64,000 bases of DNA from positions 9,796,001 through 9,860,000 of the forward strand of contig CM082585.2 of assembly GCA_040954595.2 (NCBI GenBank), in the 5' to 3' direction. The number at the start of each line of letters is the position of its first letter. Position 1 is the first letter of the stretch. Source of the DNA: Balanoglossus misakiensis (taxonomy: Eukaryota; Hemichordata). The notes beneath the pieces were generated by a model, which was not told where the DNA came from, made no database searches, and saw only the letters and a list, made by a program, of their open reading frames with translations. Below are positions 38,601-53,600 of this stretch, one piece after another. A program made the translations under genes and the position numbers.

Positions 38601-41600
38601 GATTGAAGAAGTGCAGACCAGAGAAATTTTACTTGCAAGATCAACTGAAAGAATCACTACGACCTCTGCAGCTGGGTCACTCATGGGGCAAGTCATTACC
38701 ACGGAAACCAAAAACATTAGTGGTTCCATCAATTGAGCCAGCGCAGACTGCCGGACGATGCGACATTTGAAACCAAAACGGGGAAGCAACACAAGACATG
38801 ACCCGTTGTGCAACCTTTTAATGTTCTAAGATTTCACCCCAAAATAATGGGCGGGCATATGCACACAGAATTACCCACACAGGCACAGAGTGGCCACTGT
38901 GTTTCGCGCTAAGAAAGACATCCGAGTTAGTTTTACACTTTTAACCGCAAAACTCCCAATTATCCCAGTACATGTGCAATGTATAGGGACCACAACAGGC
39001 AATCCTCCCCCTCCCACCATAAGTCAAATAAAAACAAACCTCTTCGGAGGAAAAAGAGGGGACAAAACTCTATATATCGGCTGATGTTGACTTAATATCA
39101 AGTTGGCTTTGAGGTTGAAACTGTCATTCTTTGGTTTCAAGAGCAGAAAGTGAAATTACACACAGTCAAAACATGGGTGGGAGACTCTCAAAGTATCACC
39201 GGAACTTGGACCTCAAATGACAATTCTTAGAAACATTAACCGTGACTCGAATGTTCCCAGGGACTGGGACAGTTTCCTTCGGACAAACTGATGCCATTAG
39301 CCATATCACTTCTTGTCCCTCCCTGTAAGACTGAGCCCACCCAAACCCGATAATGGTATGATCCCATCCACATCAGGATTGACCTCTCGTCACTTTTTTT
39401 AAAAATTAAATTCCCAAAATCTCAACGAGCGCGTAATGATGTAAAGAATTTCATCACAGACTTATCAAGATTTAACTAAGGCTTTATGATGCCATAACGT
39501 CACCCAAAAATGTGATAATTTAATCCCATAAGTGCCACTAGGGGTCAATTTATCACAAATGCTGACCGGGCTCATGCCGATGTCAACTAGACATTGTGCG
39601 CTGATAACAAAAAGGACAGTGTCTACATTCTGCCACCCACAGGTTGTGGCGTTAGCAACCGACGACCAAGTCACCTGGAGGTCAACCTTCTGAGTGCCAT
39701 GATCTCTGGGGACTAACAAAGGATTCCACTCTTTCAACAAAACTTTACACATATTTCATGATAAGGAGGCTTGTCCATAATGCTACTTTATTAACCCTGT
39801 CAGAATTAGTCAAATTTATCAACTTTCCCCTTCAAAAATTCTGACATCGTATCTTTTTTTTGGCCGATTTTAAACCGATCAATCACTCTGGTCGGTTCTG
39901 ACCCAAAATGAAGGCACGACAGCTAGAAATTTACTCCAAATGGTGGAATTTTTTTCCGCTTGAAATTCTGGCGGGAAAACATGATACGACAGTTGCTTAT
40001 AACCCCCTGACCACCAAAGTTCAGTCTCTGGTTCAATCTGCACGCTTGGATAGTAGCCCGCGACATCACTCTGGCCTGACACATCATGATTGACTATAAT
40101 ACTAGTATATTGGCAATGGCTATTCTTTCTGTTGGACATGGTTCAAAATTGACCCACGTGGAAAATATATATGAAGGCTGGGTGTTTTCGCCCTTGAGTG
40201 ATGTTTCCTGCAATAAAGTCACGCTTTCTGCTTGTCCTTCACAAACCGCCACTTTCAAACTTACTTCCTTGCATTTTAAACCCTAAAGGGCCTTCAGATT
40301 CTCAGCAGCTGGTGACAGATGCATTGCATATGGCAGTGAAAAACCACCAAAAATGTCTTGATATTGGGTGAAATCTGAAAATACTAAAATTTGACAATAA
40401 CGTTTGATTTTTAGTCACAAGCCACGGACCAATGCGGTCCCAAGTCAATGATAACAAGCTGTTCATCCTACTTGATGTACTAGTATATTGGAAGTGGTTT
40501 TTCATCTCTGGACTAGAAATATCGCCTCAGTCACATTTCAGATACCATATTTCACTGATTAAATACGCACTTTCGCTGAGGTCCTGATTAGGACCGCACA
40601 TCAAGAATTTTTTGAACACTGCTTCTGTGTGATGACTGAGTATGGAGGCAGTGCATGCAGCCATAGCCAGACACTCTAAGCATAATAGTTATAAGGGTAC
40701 CCTGGAACGCTTACTTGCTGGCGATCTATTGTTTCCGTTCCAACCTTGAATCAGCTTTCTGGGCAGACACATAATTGCACCAACAATACACTTTGCATTG
40801 TGTTGATGAACAGAACCGTACCGTCCCTGACCATTACACCTGACCGACCATTTTAGACACAAAAAGGTAAATGGAAATTTCGACTGGGCCAAGGCTGTTC
40901 GCCAAAATGGTTTGCTGGTTGCATTTACAAGTGATGTCTCACTTTTTAACAACAGTTTTGATGGCCAACTCTTCGGGATTCAACTCAAGCCTTGGTAGAC
41001 AGACCACTGCAAGAAAAGCACCACTTGATCACTGCAGGACAAAAAACTAGTATGTTATGCCTTTTAAATCTTTATACAGTAGTATTCTGCCATATATACA
41101 CACGCTTCGAGCAGTAAAAATATTCCCTGTGGTGATGAGGTCTTTCACAAACATGCGACTCAATCCAGAACTGCTTTTCAGGCAACACAGCAATTTTAAT
41201 ACGTCTGACCTTTGGTGGGGATCTTTTTAAAAAAGCTTTGACAACGTTTTTGTTGGGGTGCATACTCCCGCTTTTTATTGGGCATTTAAAAAGAGTAGTG
41301 GGTTAAAAATCCACATTTTCTCTGTTTAATTGGTCATTTTATGATCCTCTGCAAAAATACCGACAGTAAGCGGGTCTGCTCTGTGCGGCTCACGTGTGGT
41401 TTTCCTTGACATTTATACACACATACACTTCTCTTTTCAAGATGGTGGTACTGTATCACACTCCGTGACAGGGTTTCTATTGGCGTGGCGACTGTCAGGG
41501 TTGCCATAGAGATGCAAAATGACTTCTACAATGGCTTACGAAATCTCTGAAGTATCCAATTTTGGTCAAGTTCCAATAGTCTGAGATGAATAGTGATATT

Positions 41601-44600
41601 AAAACCACTGATTGTTCATTTCAAGGGTGTAAAAACAGTGGTTTTTAACTGTGTGTTTTTGTGTGGAGGGGGTTTGAGGGGTCAATCATTCTCCTTTAGT
41701 GGCACGACATGTTCAAGATAAAAAAACGATAAATAGGGAGGGAGATAGCGATATTCAACAGTGGAGAAATTCCCACAGCAAGAACATTTCTTTTGTCACG
41801 GCAAAGACACATATCACTAAGCTCGCAGCAACGGCACATATATTCCCACAAGAACTCCCGACGACCATGATTAAAAAGATCCGACGCCCTGATTAGTAGC
41901 ATATGTGTTCTCGATTTTTTTTCCCTCAACATTTCCAACGACGACGCCAGTCACAACAGCAACAAGGTCAGCAACATCCGCCGCTGGGACGTTGACACTT
42001 TTCATACTCCGAAATATGTAAAGTCAATGGCCAATAAAGATGAAGAATTTCACAGGTCAAGGGTCGCCAACTTAGTGGTCAGTGACACTCATGTTGTATA
42101 CTGGTAGGCCCTGCTCTTTTCTATGAATAGAATTATGCCTGGTCATTTTGTATCATACACACTTTGTGAAGATAGTCTTCATCGATTTAAAGAAAAGATT
42201 CTAGTCCTTGAAAAATCTATAAAACAAGTTTACTACTTTGCAAAATACATGTAGCTTTGTGAGTTCTCTAATAATTTTTTGAATTCTTTAACTTTTCTTT
42301 AGTATCAGACACAAAATCACTATAAAATAGAAGTTGACAATCATTACGATGGAATTTTTCAGCTAACATATTTTCCTGCACATTCTTAAACTCATAAAAG
42401 TATGGCTGCCAACGTACAACGTTTCACACGCCCTGAAGAACACCAGGTGCAGACTCTCTCTCTCTCACTTCTTTCAATCAATCACCTCTCGACTTGCTTT
42501 CCTGTATTCACCACTCTCTAATCTCCGTTATTCACCGACCGCACTTTTTATTCTGTGCGATTTTTTTTTTCTTTCAAGCAAGGGATCGACCGACGTGCGA
42601 TTTTATTGCGCGACCTGCGCCCCCGCGGATAAAAGATCTGTTGTCGCACCGAAAGCACAGGGATGAACCATTATTCAGTGTTCAATACCTGTCCTTAACC
42701 TATCTCTTGATGAAACTTTTTTTTTCGTCCATTCAAGTTGCTCACAAAACACCCACTGCTATCTCAGATTTACACAGCCCGCCCCACAGATGTAAACTTC
42801 CCCCCGTACAGTCAATCTTTACATTCGGCCTAAAAGAGAACATTTCTCGCGGCTGGCAACAAGCCGCCGAAAGTCTAAATTGCCATTTCGGTCAGCCTGG
42901 AGTGCCGCTTGAAGTACATCCACAAACAGGGTCTGTGTCGGCCATGTTTGCCGAGATTGTTCAAAATATCAATGCGGGGCGAGTGTCCTGAATGGCGCAC
43001 ACAAACACCACTAAACAAAGAGTTTCCGGGGAGGGGTCACACCTCTGGTATTATGTGCCGTTTGATATATAGTATTACTCCTGGTCGAAAGCTGTTAAAA
43101 ATCACAATGATTCAGAAGCATTCAGAAAGAAAAATAATTTGCACCATACCACACACATTGTTGGTAGCTATTCCAACACACAAAAGTGCAGAAGATGAAA
43201 AAGAAATATGTCTGTATACCTGACTTATGGTATCTACATGTACCACTATCTGATCTGTGTCTACATCTTTCTCTACCTCTCAGACTGTGTCTGCGTGAAT
43301 CTCTGGTTTCCTCTACAATTGAAAAGACATGCACATCCCTTCTCTGACTTCACAGATACAACATGGGCCCATGCAATGTCTGGGGGTGGGGTTAGTATCA
43401 TGATTAAATGTTCCATTTGATTGTGATCACTGCCCACACACTCAGCATGTCACTCTCTGTTAGCTGTTGATACCCTAGCAACAGCCATTTTCTTTTTATG
43501 AATAAAATATCCAGATATGAAAAACCCACGCAATTTCATACAAAACCTAGCACAATTCATTGCTTCTTTAAATTCTCACATAACTCATCACAGGTGAACC
43601 AGCATTCCACACAAATATTTTCACGTAGTTATAATTACATTTTTTGACGATAAGTAAGACATTGCACCACTCTGCTGATTGACGACTACGTGCGGGTATG
43701 CAAGTTTCAGTCAAAAATGGAGACACCTGTCATACTTATATCAATAAAATATTGCACAATTTCCTCAGCCCACGTCAGCATGTAACTTGCAATCTAATGA
43801 TGGATTTTCTAAAATTCCACAAACTAATTATCAAACTTGCATTTCTTCACGGTACTTGTAAATACTTCATTTATTTGTAAGGTGAGAAGGCCAAATTCTC
43901 TCATTTTTTGTCGAACCAAATTGGCTGGTAGCTGTAAGTCTAAAAGGTTTTGGAGATTATCAAAATTACCATGTGCTGATCCCCATAACTGTATTTTTTA
44001 ACCAAAATTGTAAATACACGCATTCACGGTTCTTTGTCATATAAACGACAGTATTTTACAGGTTTTGACTAAATATGAAGCAATAAGCCCAACATAGATG
44101 TAGTTGACCGGTCAGGCACGCTGAATAGCTCCAAAGTCCAAGTGGTTTTGCCGGCAAATCGCGATCAACAGTTATTTATGGCATTTTTTGCAGCCATAGT
44201 ACAGGAAGCGTCCCATAATTCACCTGAAGAGGGACGGACAAGTCCATTAGTTTTATCAAGTCATAACAAAGGTCAAATTTATGGGTAACTAGGAAGACCA
44301 GCGGCCTTGATGCACAATGACCACGACCTTGACTGACCGTCTTCTTTTATTCTTGCTTCGATACATGGCTTTTAAATTTAAAATGGCCACCTCAAATCGT
44401 TGAACACTTAGGGGGGGAAGTTTTTTTTAGATTTTTATCTTATCACAAGTCTGCTCATCACACCCACAAGGCACAATTTCTGCCATCATCATTATCTTCT
44501 ATTGGGAAGAAATATTTAATCACTTTTTCTTATCATTCTATTGTAATGCAGATAAAGCTAACTTATACTAAGGTACAAATGGAAATGGCACTTCGTGTGT

Positions 44601-47600
44601 TCATCAATGGAGTAGTGTACCTTGCTGCCATCAGAGAAATCTTTGTTTGTGGCTTCAATCATTAAGTGCATCATCAAGACGCTCGGATAAACAGTCAAGG
44701 AAGGATAGAATGATTTTGAATGCTTCTGGAGCTTAGGAGTGTAATTTACTCCAGGTTCTAGGGCTGTTCTCGGCTTGAAGTGGCTGGCACAAGTAGGGCG
44801 GCGCAATTAAACGGCGGTCGTCACTGGCAACAGCTGTTTCACACCTCGTGAAAAGTTTGCGGGCGCGGAGAAGTTCGACCGGTTGACATGATCCGTTCTG
44901 GCGATGAGAGGTGTGGGAGTGCGAGTAGAACGAACGACAAATGGGGAATATCTTGCCGAGGGTCTTGATTGAAACGGCCTGACCCGGCACTCGGGCTAAA
45001 TCAACCAGGGGCTCCCAGGGTTCCTCTCGGAATAATCAACGCAGTTGCATTCGAATGCAACAGCCAAATGTTACCAGAGTGACAAAACTGTTCACACGTG
45101 TTCCAAAATTTCACCCGAAAATGCTGTTTTCTGAGCTGTTTCAAGGATTCCAATCACCACGGAGAAGCTACCATCCTTCACAAAAATAATCCTACCAAAA
45201 TAATCTCATTACAATTCATACTTTTGATTACCCACTGTCTGACACCTACGTAACACTGCCAGCTTAATTTAACTCTCAAATTGACCTCTTTCCGTTGCAG
45301 TCAATATCCAAGCTATTGGTCATTTCCTATAGCCACTTTTATTCTCCCAATTGCGAAAGACGGTACATTATAACTGCATGGTTGACTGCTCACTATTTTC
45401 ACTCTATTGAGTTTGGAAATAGATATTGATTCACTTGGCTCTTACACATTGAGTATTTGGCCCATCAAATATTCTGACCTACATGACGCCATACAAAAAT
45501 TGTTTCTTGTTGCACAAGGTTTCTGTTTTTCCAAAATCATGGCTATTTGCCAACTATCCAAATTTTCAGTCTTTGTGAAACTAAACAAAGAACAGAACAG
45601 AAATGATGATATTGGTCCACAGAGAAAAAAAGACTATCCATTTTTTTTTATTTTCACTGTAAAAACATATCTATTCTGGAAAAACAAAAAAACTGGAATA
45701 AAAGGAAAATTTTACTTTGGCCTATACACGTGTACAGTTTTACATGAATCATCAATAGATCGAGTCTTTCTATTTTTAGTTTTATTACCTTTCACACACA
45801 AATGTTGATTTTAATTATTTAAAGGGAAAATATGGCTTAAATACAGTATTGACCTAATTTGTTTATGTATGATACATAAATCAAAGTTTAAAAATAAACA
45901 CCATATCGCTTCTAAAATTATGCAACTCTGAATTTCAGGGACTAAAAATGTATTCATCAGATATATGCATGTACAATATTTGGAAAGATGAGCAGCTTAA
46001 TAGAAGTGGTCTAGAAGCCAGAGATGACTGCTAATTCTTTCAACGCCATAGTCAACTCGTCATCATCGTTCAAAAATGAAACTTTTTTCCAATTTTTTCT
46101 CAAATTTTGATTAACATGTGAAGACAATGAAAATTTATGTCCACTTGGTCTAAAATTAGGGGGGAAAATGAGAGAAAAATGGGTGAAAATGTTAACATGT
46201 TGCACCACATTTCGACAGAGAAAATGCGCTGTTCAAAGGGTTAATCTTTACGTGATTTTTAAGTATTTTGTTGGCTCAGACTATCGGTGCAAAAACAAGA
46301 AACATGAGTGTACAAGAATTCCAAGCAGTTGCAGTGACCAAAAGCGCATGTCATGTGAGAACCCCTTTTTTTCTCATCGTCACAAAGCAAGACTGCTTTG
46401 TATGGGTGTGTACTTCGCAGTGATTCAGCTACGACTTGAAACAAAGCAAAGAATTTCAAACATTGGTTCTTCCCTCTGGTGTCAAATCTCCTTTTTCACT
46501 CTCTACAGTCGCAGCACAAAGACTGCAAACACGTCAGGCAGTTTGTACAGCTATGAACGCAGTGTAATGCGAAGACCACAGATTCTATTGTGTGAAAGGG
46601 GCAGTGTTTCTTTAGCAAAACCAAGTTTTCCACCCACTATGATTCATACCCTGTTTTCAGCATGGGAGACCAATTTACCTTTTTCACTACCATGATTCTT
46701 TTCAATATCATGGTTGGGGCAAAAAAAACAAAAGAAAGGGTCAAAAGGGTTCAGACGCGAAATAATCTTCCAACTATTGCATTTCCCAGGTTCCTGCCGT
46801 ACAACAATTTTGAAAACATGATGAAAACAAATGTTTTTTTCCACTGGGCACGTGGTTTACTGACCTACCCTTACTGTGCAATGCTTGTATCCTTGACATA
46901 AATACATATAAGCCCTGTCGTAATGAGCAACCAACCGGCTGGTCAGGAAACTATTTTTAGGACTTAGCAAATCAGCTGAAACACAGTCTCAACTGCGAGT
47001 GTTCAAATAAACTCCCCGATAGAAATAACCATGACGACCTATATCTGCAATATGTCTGATTCATTGAACACATCCTTTAAGTGATGTTATTTATAAGTTT
47101 AATGGGTCCATCAGTTGCAGTACGGCAAGAGGTGCATTACTTCAGCTACAAGTGAAGTCCTTACTGGGGAGGGGTTGCTAAGCAACTTTTAAGTATACGG
47201 CACTTGGTTTCCATGGAAATGTGAAACTTGCCAGTAGTAGCATGCCACAGGTGAATTTTTTGTAAAGTCTAGTATGTTCTGTACGTGTTCTTTCATAATA
47301 AAATCTCCTCTCGGTAATGAAAACATATCGGCGTTGCGACAGCTTCGACGTTCCAGTTGCATAAACTGAAAAAGAGGGTCTTGCTTCGTTTAACCTCTTA
47401 TCATCCCCCCAGAATACAATATTCCTTTTGTTTCCTGTGATCACATGGACCGTACCACTGCAAAGCGGGGAGGGGAGCCTGGACTGTTGCAATGCCAGTT
47501 TTTGTCTTTTTCCCCTCAAGGCCTTGGACATATTGTTATTAGTGAAGTTTCACAGATTGGAGATTATCCATCTTTGTGTTAATGCCCTGTCACCGCATGT

Positions 47601-50600
47601 TCCCCGAGAGCGAGACATTGATGTTCCATCGTCATTCTTGCTCCGCAGCCTCAAGATGTAAGGCACTGGTATTTGAGTCTCCTCAATCACTGAATCAGGG
47701 AGCGATGCTAGAACAGCGTCGCTAGGGATACCCGCGGAAGCCCTCGACTCAAACACCAGGGTGAGATCAGCCATGAGTTGGTAATGGGTACCCCTAGTTC
47801 AACAGTTGGTCACACCTGATTAGGCATCTGGGCTTTTTTATGAGAAAAAAAAAACGAGCAAAAGACCAACCACAAAGGGAAAACTCAGAGCATGCCATAC
47901 CTTCATCTTTCACTTTTTATTGTTTCCACACGACTGCTGCTGGAGGTGACCAAATCAGATAAGCCTTGTCTAGAAAAGATCTAATACCTATACATTATTA
48001 TGTTATGATACCATGAAACTGTTTCAGAGTACGAGTAAATGTTAACTTTCCCCGAAATAACTATTCTGTAAGCAGTGGATTTAACTTTTTACAGATTTGG
48101 TTATATTCTGTGGGGTACAGTGTCTGCGAACTTTAGTCTTGTGTTTGGAGAATATACACATGGAAATTGTATAATCTGTGCAAAAAATGAAAGTTTATAC
48201 CGAGAGCACGAAAATGTCAAGGTTTGAACTCTTTAAATATACCACTGGACTCCAGAAAGAGTAACATATGTACAATTTTGACATGTGTGGTACACTCTTG
48301 TTTAAAATTTTGGGAACTGTGAAAAAAAAATTAAAATAATAAAAAGACCACATTTGAATTGTGTAGATTATGTAAAATGTGACAATACCTGTAGTTATTA
48401 AATTTAATTAAAGTTTCACCGCAAAAGTAACAAGTGAAACATAGAATCATACAGTTTAATTTTTACAACTTTCTTGCTCTAGAAAACTGAAACTGCTTTT
48501 TCAGAACAATAAGAACGATGGATTTCACGGGAATGACGGAGATACAGCGCCGGTGGGATTGGACAGGACGAGAAGCCAGACTCCGTGACCATCGCACATT
48601 ACCGTGAATACAAAAGAAGTTTAAGTGTAACAGAGACAAGATGGCGGCAATAAAACGTTACTTTTTTCTTCAAAAGAGTTGAGGAGCTCTTTTACAGGTA
48701 GGCTCCATTCCATTGGCCAACAACTAAACCATGTGCTGGGCACAATATCTGATTTCCATAAATACCCTTAGGGTGGAGTAAAATCATAATCTCGGACGAT
48801 CATTAAGGCACAATTGTTTTCTTTTCTGTTGTGTCTTCCTTTGTTTTGTCTTTGTTGCTGAATCAATACCTTGATCCACAAGACAGAGTTTTATCTTCCA
48901 TCGTCCTTTATAAAGCCATCGCCATGTCTGGGATAACCGTCAGCTCCCGGGCTCTTTAACGCACGCCCGACTAAACAACATATTGTTTATTGCATCTTGT
49001 GCATTCAGCCATCCAGAGAGGACCGAGGGGAATACTATCCAGTTGCCATGGAAATTGAGATTGACCCTTGAACTTGTCTTCAGTATGGATGATGTTGTCT
49101 AGGTTTGAAAACTTGGAAGATACCTATTAACACCACTTTTTGTCGCATAAGTTCCCTTTATTTTTGTTTTTTGTTTTGTTTTGTTTTGTTTGTTCTTTAA
49201 AGCCTTATTGGATCGTTTCATCGGAATTTCTTAGAGAAAGACGAACAATGGAAGAACAACGGTACCTGTGCAACAATATCGAGTTACACCCCCCTTTCAC
49301 CCTCATTGTTGGATTTTGACACTTTTTACAAAACCAATCTGCGTCATGACAATTGCCGGCTTAAATTACAGCTTCATGAATTCACGGCATTCTGTAGCTT
49401 TTAACCTTGTATTTCAAAAGAGTGGTTTTATCATTGGCACAAATTGCACCTGTTCAAAAATGATTCTTGCTACAATATCGGACTTTGTAGTTGAGAATTG
49501 GGCAAAATTTATTTGAGGTGCAATCATTGTGAATTTACCTGTCTGATATTTTAATCGCCCGCAAGACTTTTGATAAGATGAAGGACGTTGTACACATTAT
49601 AGATTTAATCTGTTTGGGTGGCACACCGAGTGAGCGAGCTAGCCGAGATTTTAATCAACTCTGATGGTTGCATGCTGTGTGATATAATCATATCCCGTGA
49701 TAGCGGTCACCACAAGATTGATTGAAAAAAAAATTGTCTGAATTTTCCCTCTTTCTGATCGGAACAGTAATCAGATTGAGCGAAGTATCACTCACAGCAA
49801 ATCTGGATCATTGAATGATGGAAAGAACAAACCCGTAACATCAGTGGTTGAGAAGATTGCAACATCGCCATTTGGACAGTCTGTCAGTCACTCTATCGCA
49901 AAATATCACAAAATTGCACTCCTATCAGAAAAGAAAATATTTCCCTTCTGATAGTCTCTTGACCTGAGGGCAGTGAGGAGCAGTCGTCATGGACATGGCC
50001 ACAAATATACGACCCATAAAATCAATAAACTCTGCCTGTGTGTGCGTCATTAACAGCAAAATGTGATATCTTGTAATTACATTTACCGGTAATTAAATTA
50101 AATGATTTTGATGGCACACTCTTGGCAATAAAAACCATGATTTTTTTTTTTGAAGGACACTGGGAATTATATCACTGACATTTACCAGAGGTGCACCATG
50201 GTGGGCTGGAAGGTTTGTTGAGAAAGAAATGTCAAGGTTGAGACTAAAATACAACACGTCTGTCAAGAGTTGAGAAAACATCGCACCCGCCTCTCTACAG
50301 TTACCCTATCTACTGTCAACTCTGCAGTGAATTATTTCTCGTGTCATATCACAAAATGACTCACTTGACAAACTTCAGCCCACTCGATTTGGGCAAATAA
50401 AATTCATCCTTGCGATGATGACGGCCGACATCGTACGCCATGATTGACGATCGACAGACAGTCAGTCTTTTTGGGGTGGACACACAGTCTAGCCACGCAG
50501 AGGGCGAATATTGAACGAGACAGAGAGAAATCATCACTGCCAATTCTAGAGAGGTTATTTTAGTTGTGCCATGAAGCGAGTGACCAAATTGGTTGATTCC

Positions 50601-53600
50601 TAGATCAAATCGGTTCCCATGGCAACATAGTCGGTTTCCCTGGCAACCGTCACGGAGTGGGAGGGGGGAATAGGAAATAGTTTTGAAAACCTATAAGTCA
50701 CACATGACTGTCCCGCATGGGATGTGGTTAGGGCTGTAAAAAATCTTCCATTTGTTCTCGATGACAGTTTAAGGTTGAAACCTTTGTCATACACAGGTAG
50801 GATTGGAACCATCCATTATGAAGCTGAGACATAGGGGTGGACAGGGTCAAACTTCAAAACTTTTACCTTCACCCCCAGATGATGAGCCATGTTGTAAATA
50901 GGTGTAATAAGAACCTCTTTAGCCGAGAATGCCTCCTAAATGTCAGGGTTTTAATTTATCAGCACTGTCCGGTTCACAAACGGGGATTTAACTTTTAAAA
51001 GATACACACACACGATACCGAAATAGACCGTTTATGTGGTTTACTGAAGCAAACATGTCAGGCTGGGAGATAGATAATGGACTAGTGGGTTGCACTTTGC
51101 TCTCATATCAACCACATGAACTGGATCTTGGCAATGTTCAAAAACTCCATAGAAACGACCGGTAGCCATCTTGGATTTTAAAATAATTCTGTGTTTGTCT
51201 TGTTTGGTTTTAGATGTTTTTTATCGAACAAATAGCAAACAATGTCATTCACATCAGTTGAAGATTGTAAATCATTCTCAGTCAGTACAGTACAATGTCA
51301 AAACTTTTTTCTGCAGTAGCGACAGTCACAGCGGACCTACTGTAGGGTGAGTAAGGTTACAAGTCAGGTGTATTTCAATATGCAGACTACTCCAAACCAT
51401 GGTCGGTTTTAAATCACCCACATTCCAGACTTCTTTTTAACTATTTCTGACAGCCACTCGAATAACGTTACCACACAAATCAGCTGGGTGTAACTCAGGT
51501 ATCCCCGACAACGGTGACCCAATCAAAATTTGCTTAGTTACGGAACGGCACCGAGTCTGCCGAATATAATGAGGACCGTTCATGAAGACTTGAGATTAAG
51601 GCCAGATTAGGCAAATTTGGTATAAATTACATGAACCTGGCAAAGTTTGACATAAATTGGCTATAAATTGTGATCGAGTATCAGATAACGGGGCAGCATT
51701 CTAAATTTACTAAGTCACAGATATTTTAAGAAGTGCGCATAAAGGACATGTAATACCCTCTGACTTTACACAGACTTATATATATAACTGGAACAAAACA
51801 AGCACCAACACGCACTCCTGGTTTTCTAACTGCAAATTCTTTTTTCGGAGAGCTATTTAGTTTCATTTGAGCATGAGTTTTCCAAAGTTTAGACAAGCTA
51901 GAATAAACAGAGGGCACCGCAGTGGGCTCTTTTTATCCGGCCTTTTATCCGGCCTGACATTTTGGAGGAATCGCAAGACAAGCGTCCCTGCACGTGTGCA
52001 TTACTGGAGAAAAGTGAACACACACTGGCTTTATGCGATCATAATTGACATTTGTAGTCAATTCAGTGCTGTGAAGTGTATGAGAAGTATCAAATTTTTG
52101 ACGCAAAATGTGCAGAAAATGATTTGGGCTTCCCTGATTTCGTTTGCACAGCACCAAATTACACGTGTGCACAAGGGCCACCGAGCCTCCACTGACAAAT
52201 ACTAACACATGTACAGTTGTACGCAGATAAAAAACCCACCATACACACACTGGCACATAAGCGCTCAAAGACAAAGAAGCCTATTGAAGGATTAATGTCG
52301 TACAGTAAACTTCAGAAGGGGTACTCCAGAAAGGTCCAGTTTGACCTTGACAACGGGACAGACACATTCTCAGGTTGCTACTCACCGAAGCACACTTGAT
52401 GTCGTCTTCACACACTGTAGCACCATTTAGTCTTTGTAGTTGCTGCAATGAAAACAGAAAAATTAACTTGTCATTTACTCTGGCAGACATGACGCCCGAC
52501 GCATTTCACATGAACGAGAAATGTTGACGAGGGCGAGGCTGTAACTTTTAATATTTTTCTCAGCTCCTTTCTGTATGTGAACTAGAAGCGAAAAGTGCAA
52601 CATTTTGAACGCTGCGTTCAATTATTTCACATCCAGTAAAAGAAAGATACTGAGCATTAAAAAGAACACCAGTCCATAAACGATGTCAAAGCACCAAGAA
52701 ATCATCTAGCATTCCCTATGGGAATAGGTGTATGTAGTGTATACATGTATAGCATATCTAGTATTCAGTTCAGCAGAACTGTATGTAATACATCATGAAC
52801 AATCCAGGATCAGTTGCACTCAACTTCTTTTCTTTTCTTTTGGCAAGAAATAAATGTCGGGCTCCATTCGTGATAAATCTTAAATGCTTTCTTTTGACGG
52901 AGAGTCACCATGTGCCTGTTGGCCAAATTCGCTCCTGTATGCGTGTGTCGGGTGAAATACGGACTGAAAGGTGCTGGGTCATGAACACGACTTTTTTTAC
53001 GACATATGTGAGCGCAATAAGATTGGCAACTTTCTGGTCAACATTCACTAGACACAAACACTTCATCTGACAGAAGGAAAAAAAAACTCTGCACAGACGT
53101 TTCCAATTTGCACATGGTTTCTGTAGTGGCGTGCAAACAGGCAGCTCGACGCACGCAACAATGCAACCACAGAAAGTCGGTATCAACTCTGTAGAATTCA
53201 CCCGACAGACGATGACAGCTTCCTGCCAATGTTGCAAAGTCAGAAGGACTTTGATTACCAAGAATCAACTACCTGTTCACTTTAGAACTCAAAGAGGCTG
53301 TCAGTTGAGATTAAGAGTACCACTTTGCAGAAACTCGTGGTGGAACGCTCATAAACTCCTCTGCTATGGCTGAATACCAGTCATCCAACAATTATTAGTT
53401 TTCCGATATTTTTTAACCACCTCGTAACATTTTACTCCCCCTTCCAACCCCCTCACCCTCTCTTCCTTCACCAGTCTCTTTTGTTTCATTCATTTTCTGT
53501 CACATTCTTGCAACTGCACCTTTCTCCATTGTCTGAAACAGAGGAGAAGCTCCCCAGACGATCAGTACTTGAAAAACCTGGCGTAAATCTCGGGTACTGT

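Larger units (their letters stand above)
34422..52385 (-). other. Intron 2 (18 kb)
   Basis: The largest intron. I recognise no exon, RNA gene or autonomous transposon in it. Frames of 100-175 codons near 42494, 45407 and 46168 have no recognisable domains and look like chance. It carries scattered TGATTGGC words, an imperfect 29-bp repeat at 51610-51670, a FOX-type palindrome at 48972 and a pentanucleotide tract at 49158. Regulatory elements are plausible but unproven. Confidence 0.75.

Noticed and set aside
42494-42991. 165-codon plus-strand frame in intron 2
   Set aside because: No recognisable domain, low-complexity start with poly-T stretches, no visible splice or promoter context; likely chance.
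45407-45808. 133-codon plus-strand frame
   Set aside because: AT-rich, Lys/Phe-rich translation typical of random AT-rich DNA.
46168-46695. 175-codon plus-strand frame in intron 2
   Set aside because: No family recognised and composition like the surrounding intron. RNA evidence would be needed to reinstate it.
49611-49680. Possible tRNA-derived SINE head (GGTGGCACACCGAGTGAG)
   Set aside because: No clear A and B box pair at the right spacing and no A-rich or repeated tail.
52281-52490. Single 69-codon minus-strand gene
   Set aside because: Only 52386-52442 is conserved and bounded by splice signals. The rest is intron 2 and intron 1 sequence read through.
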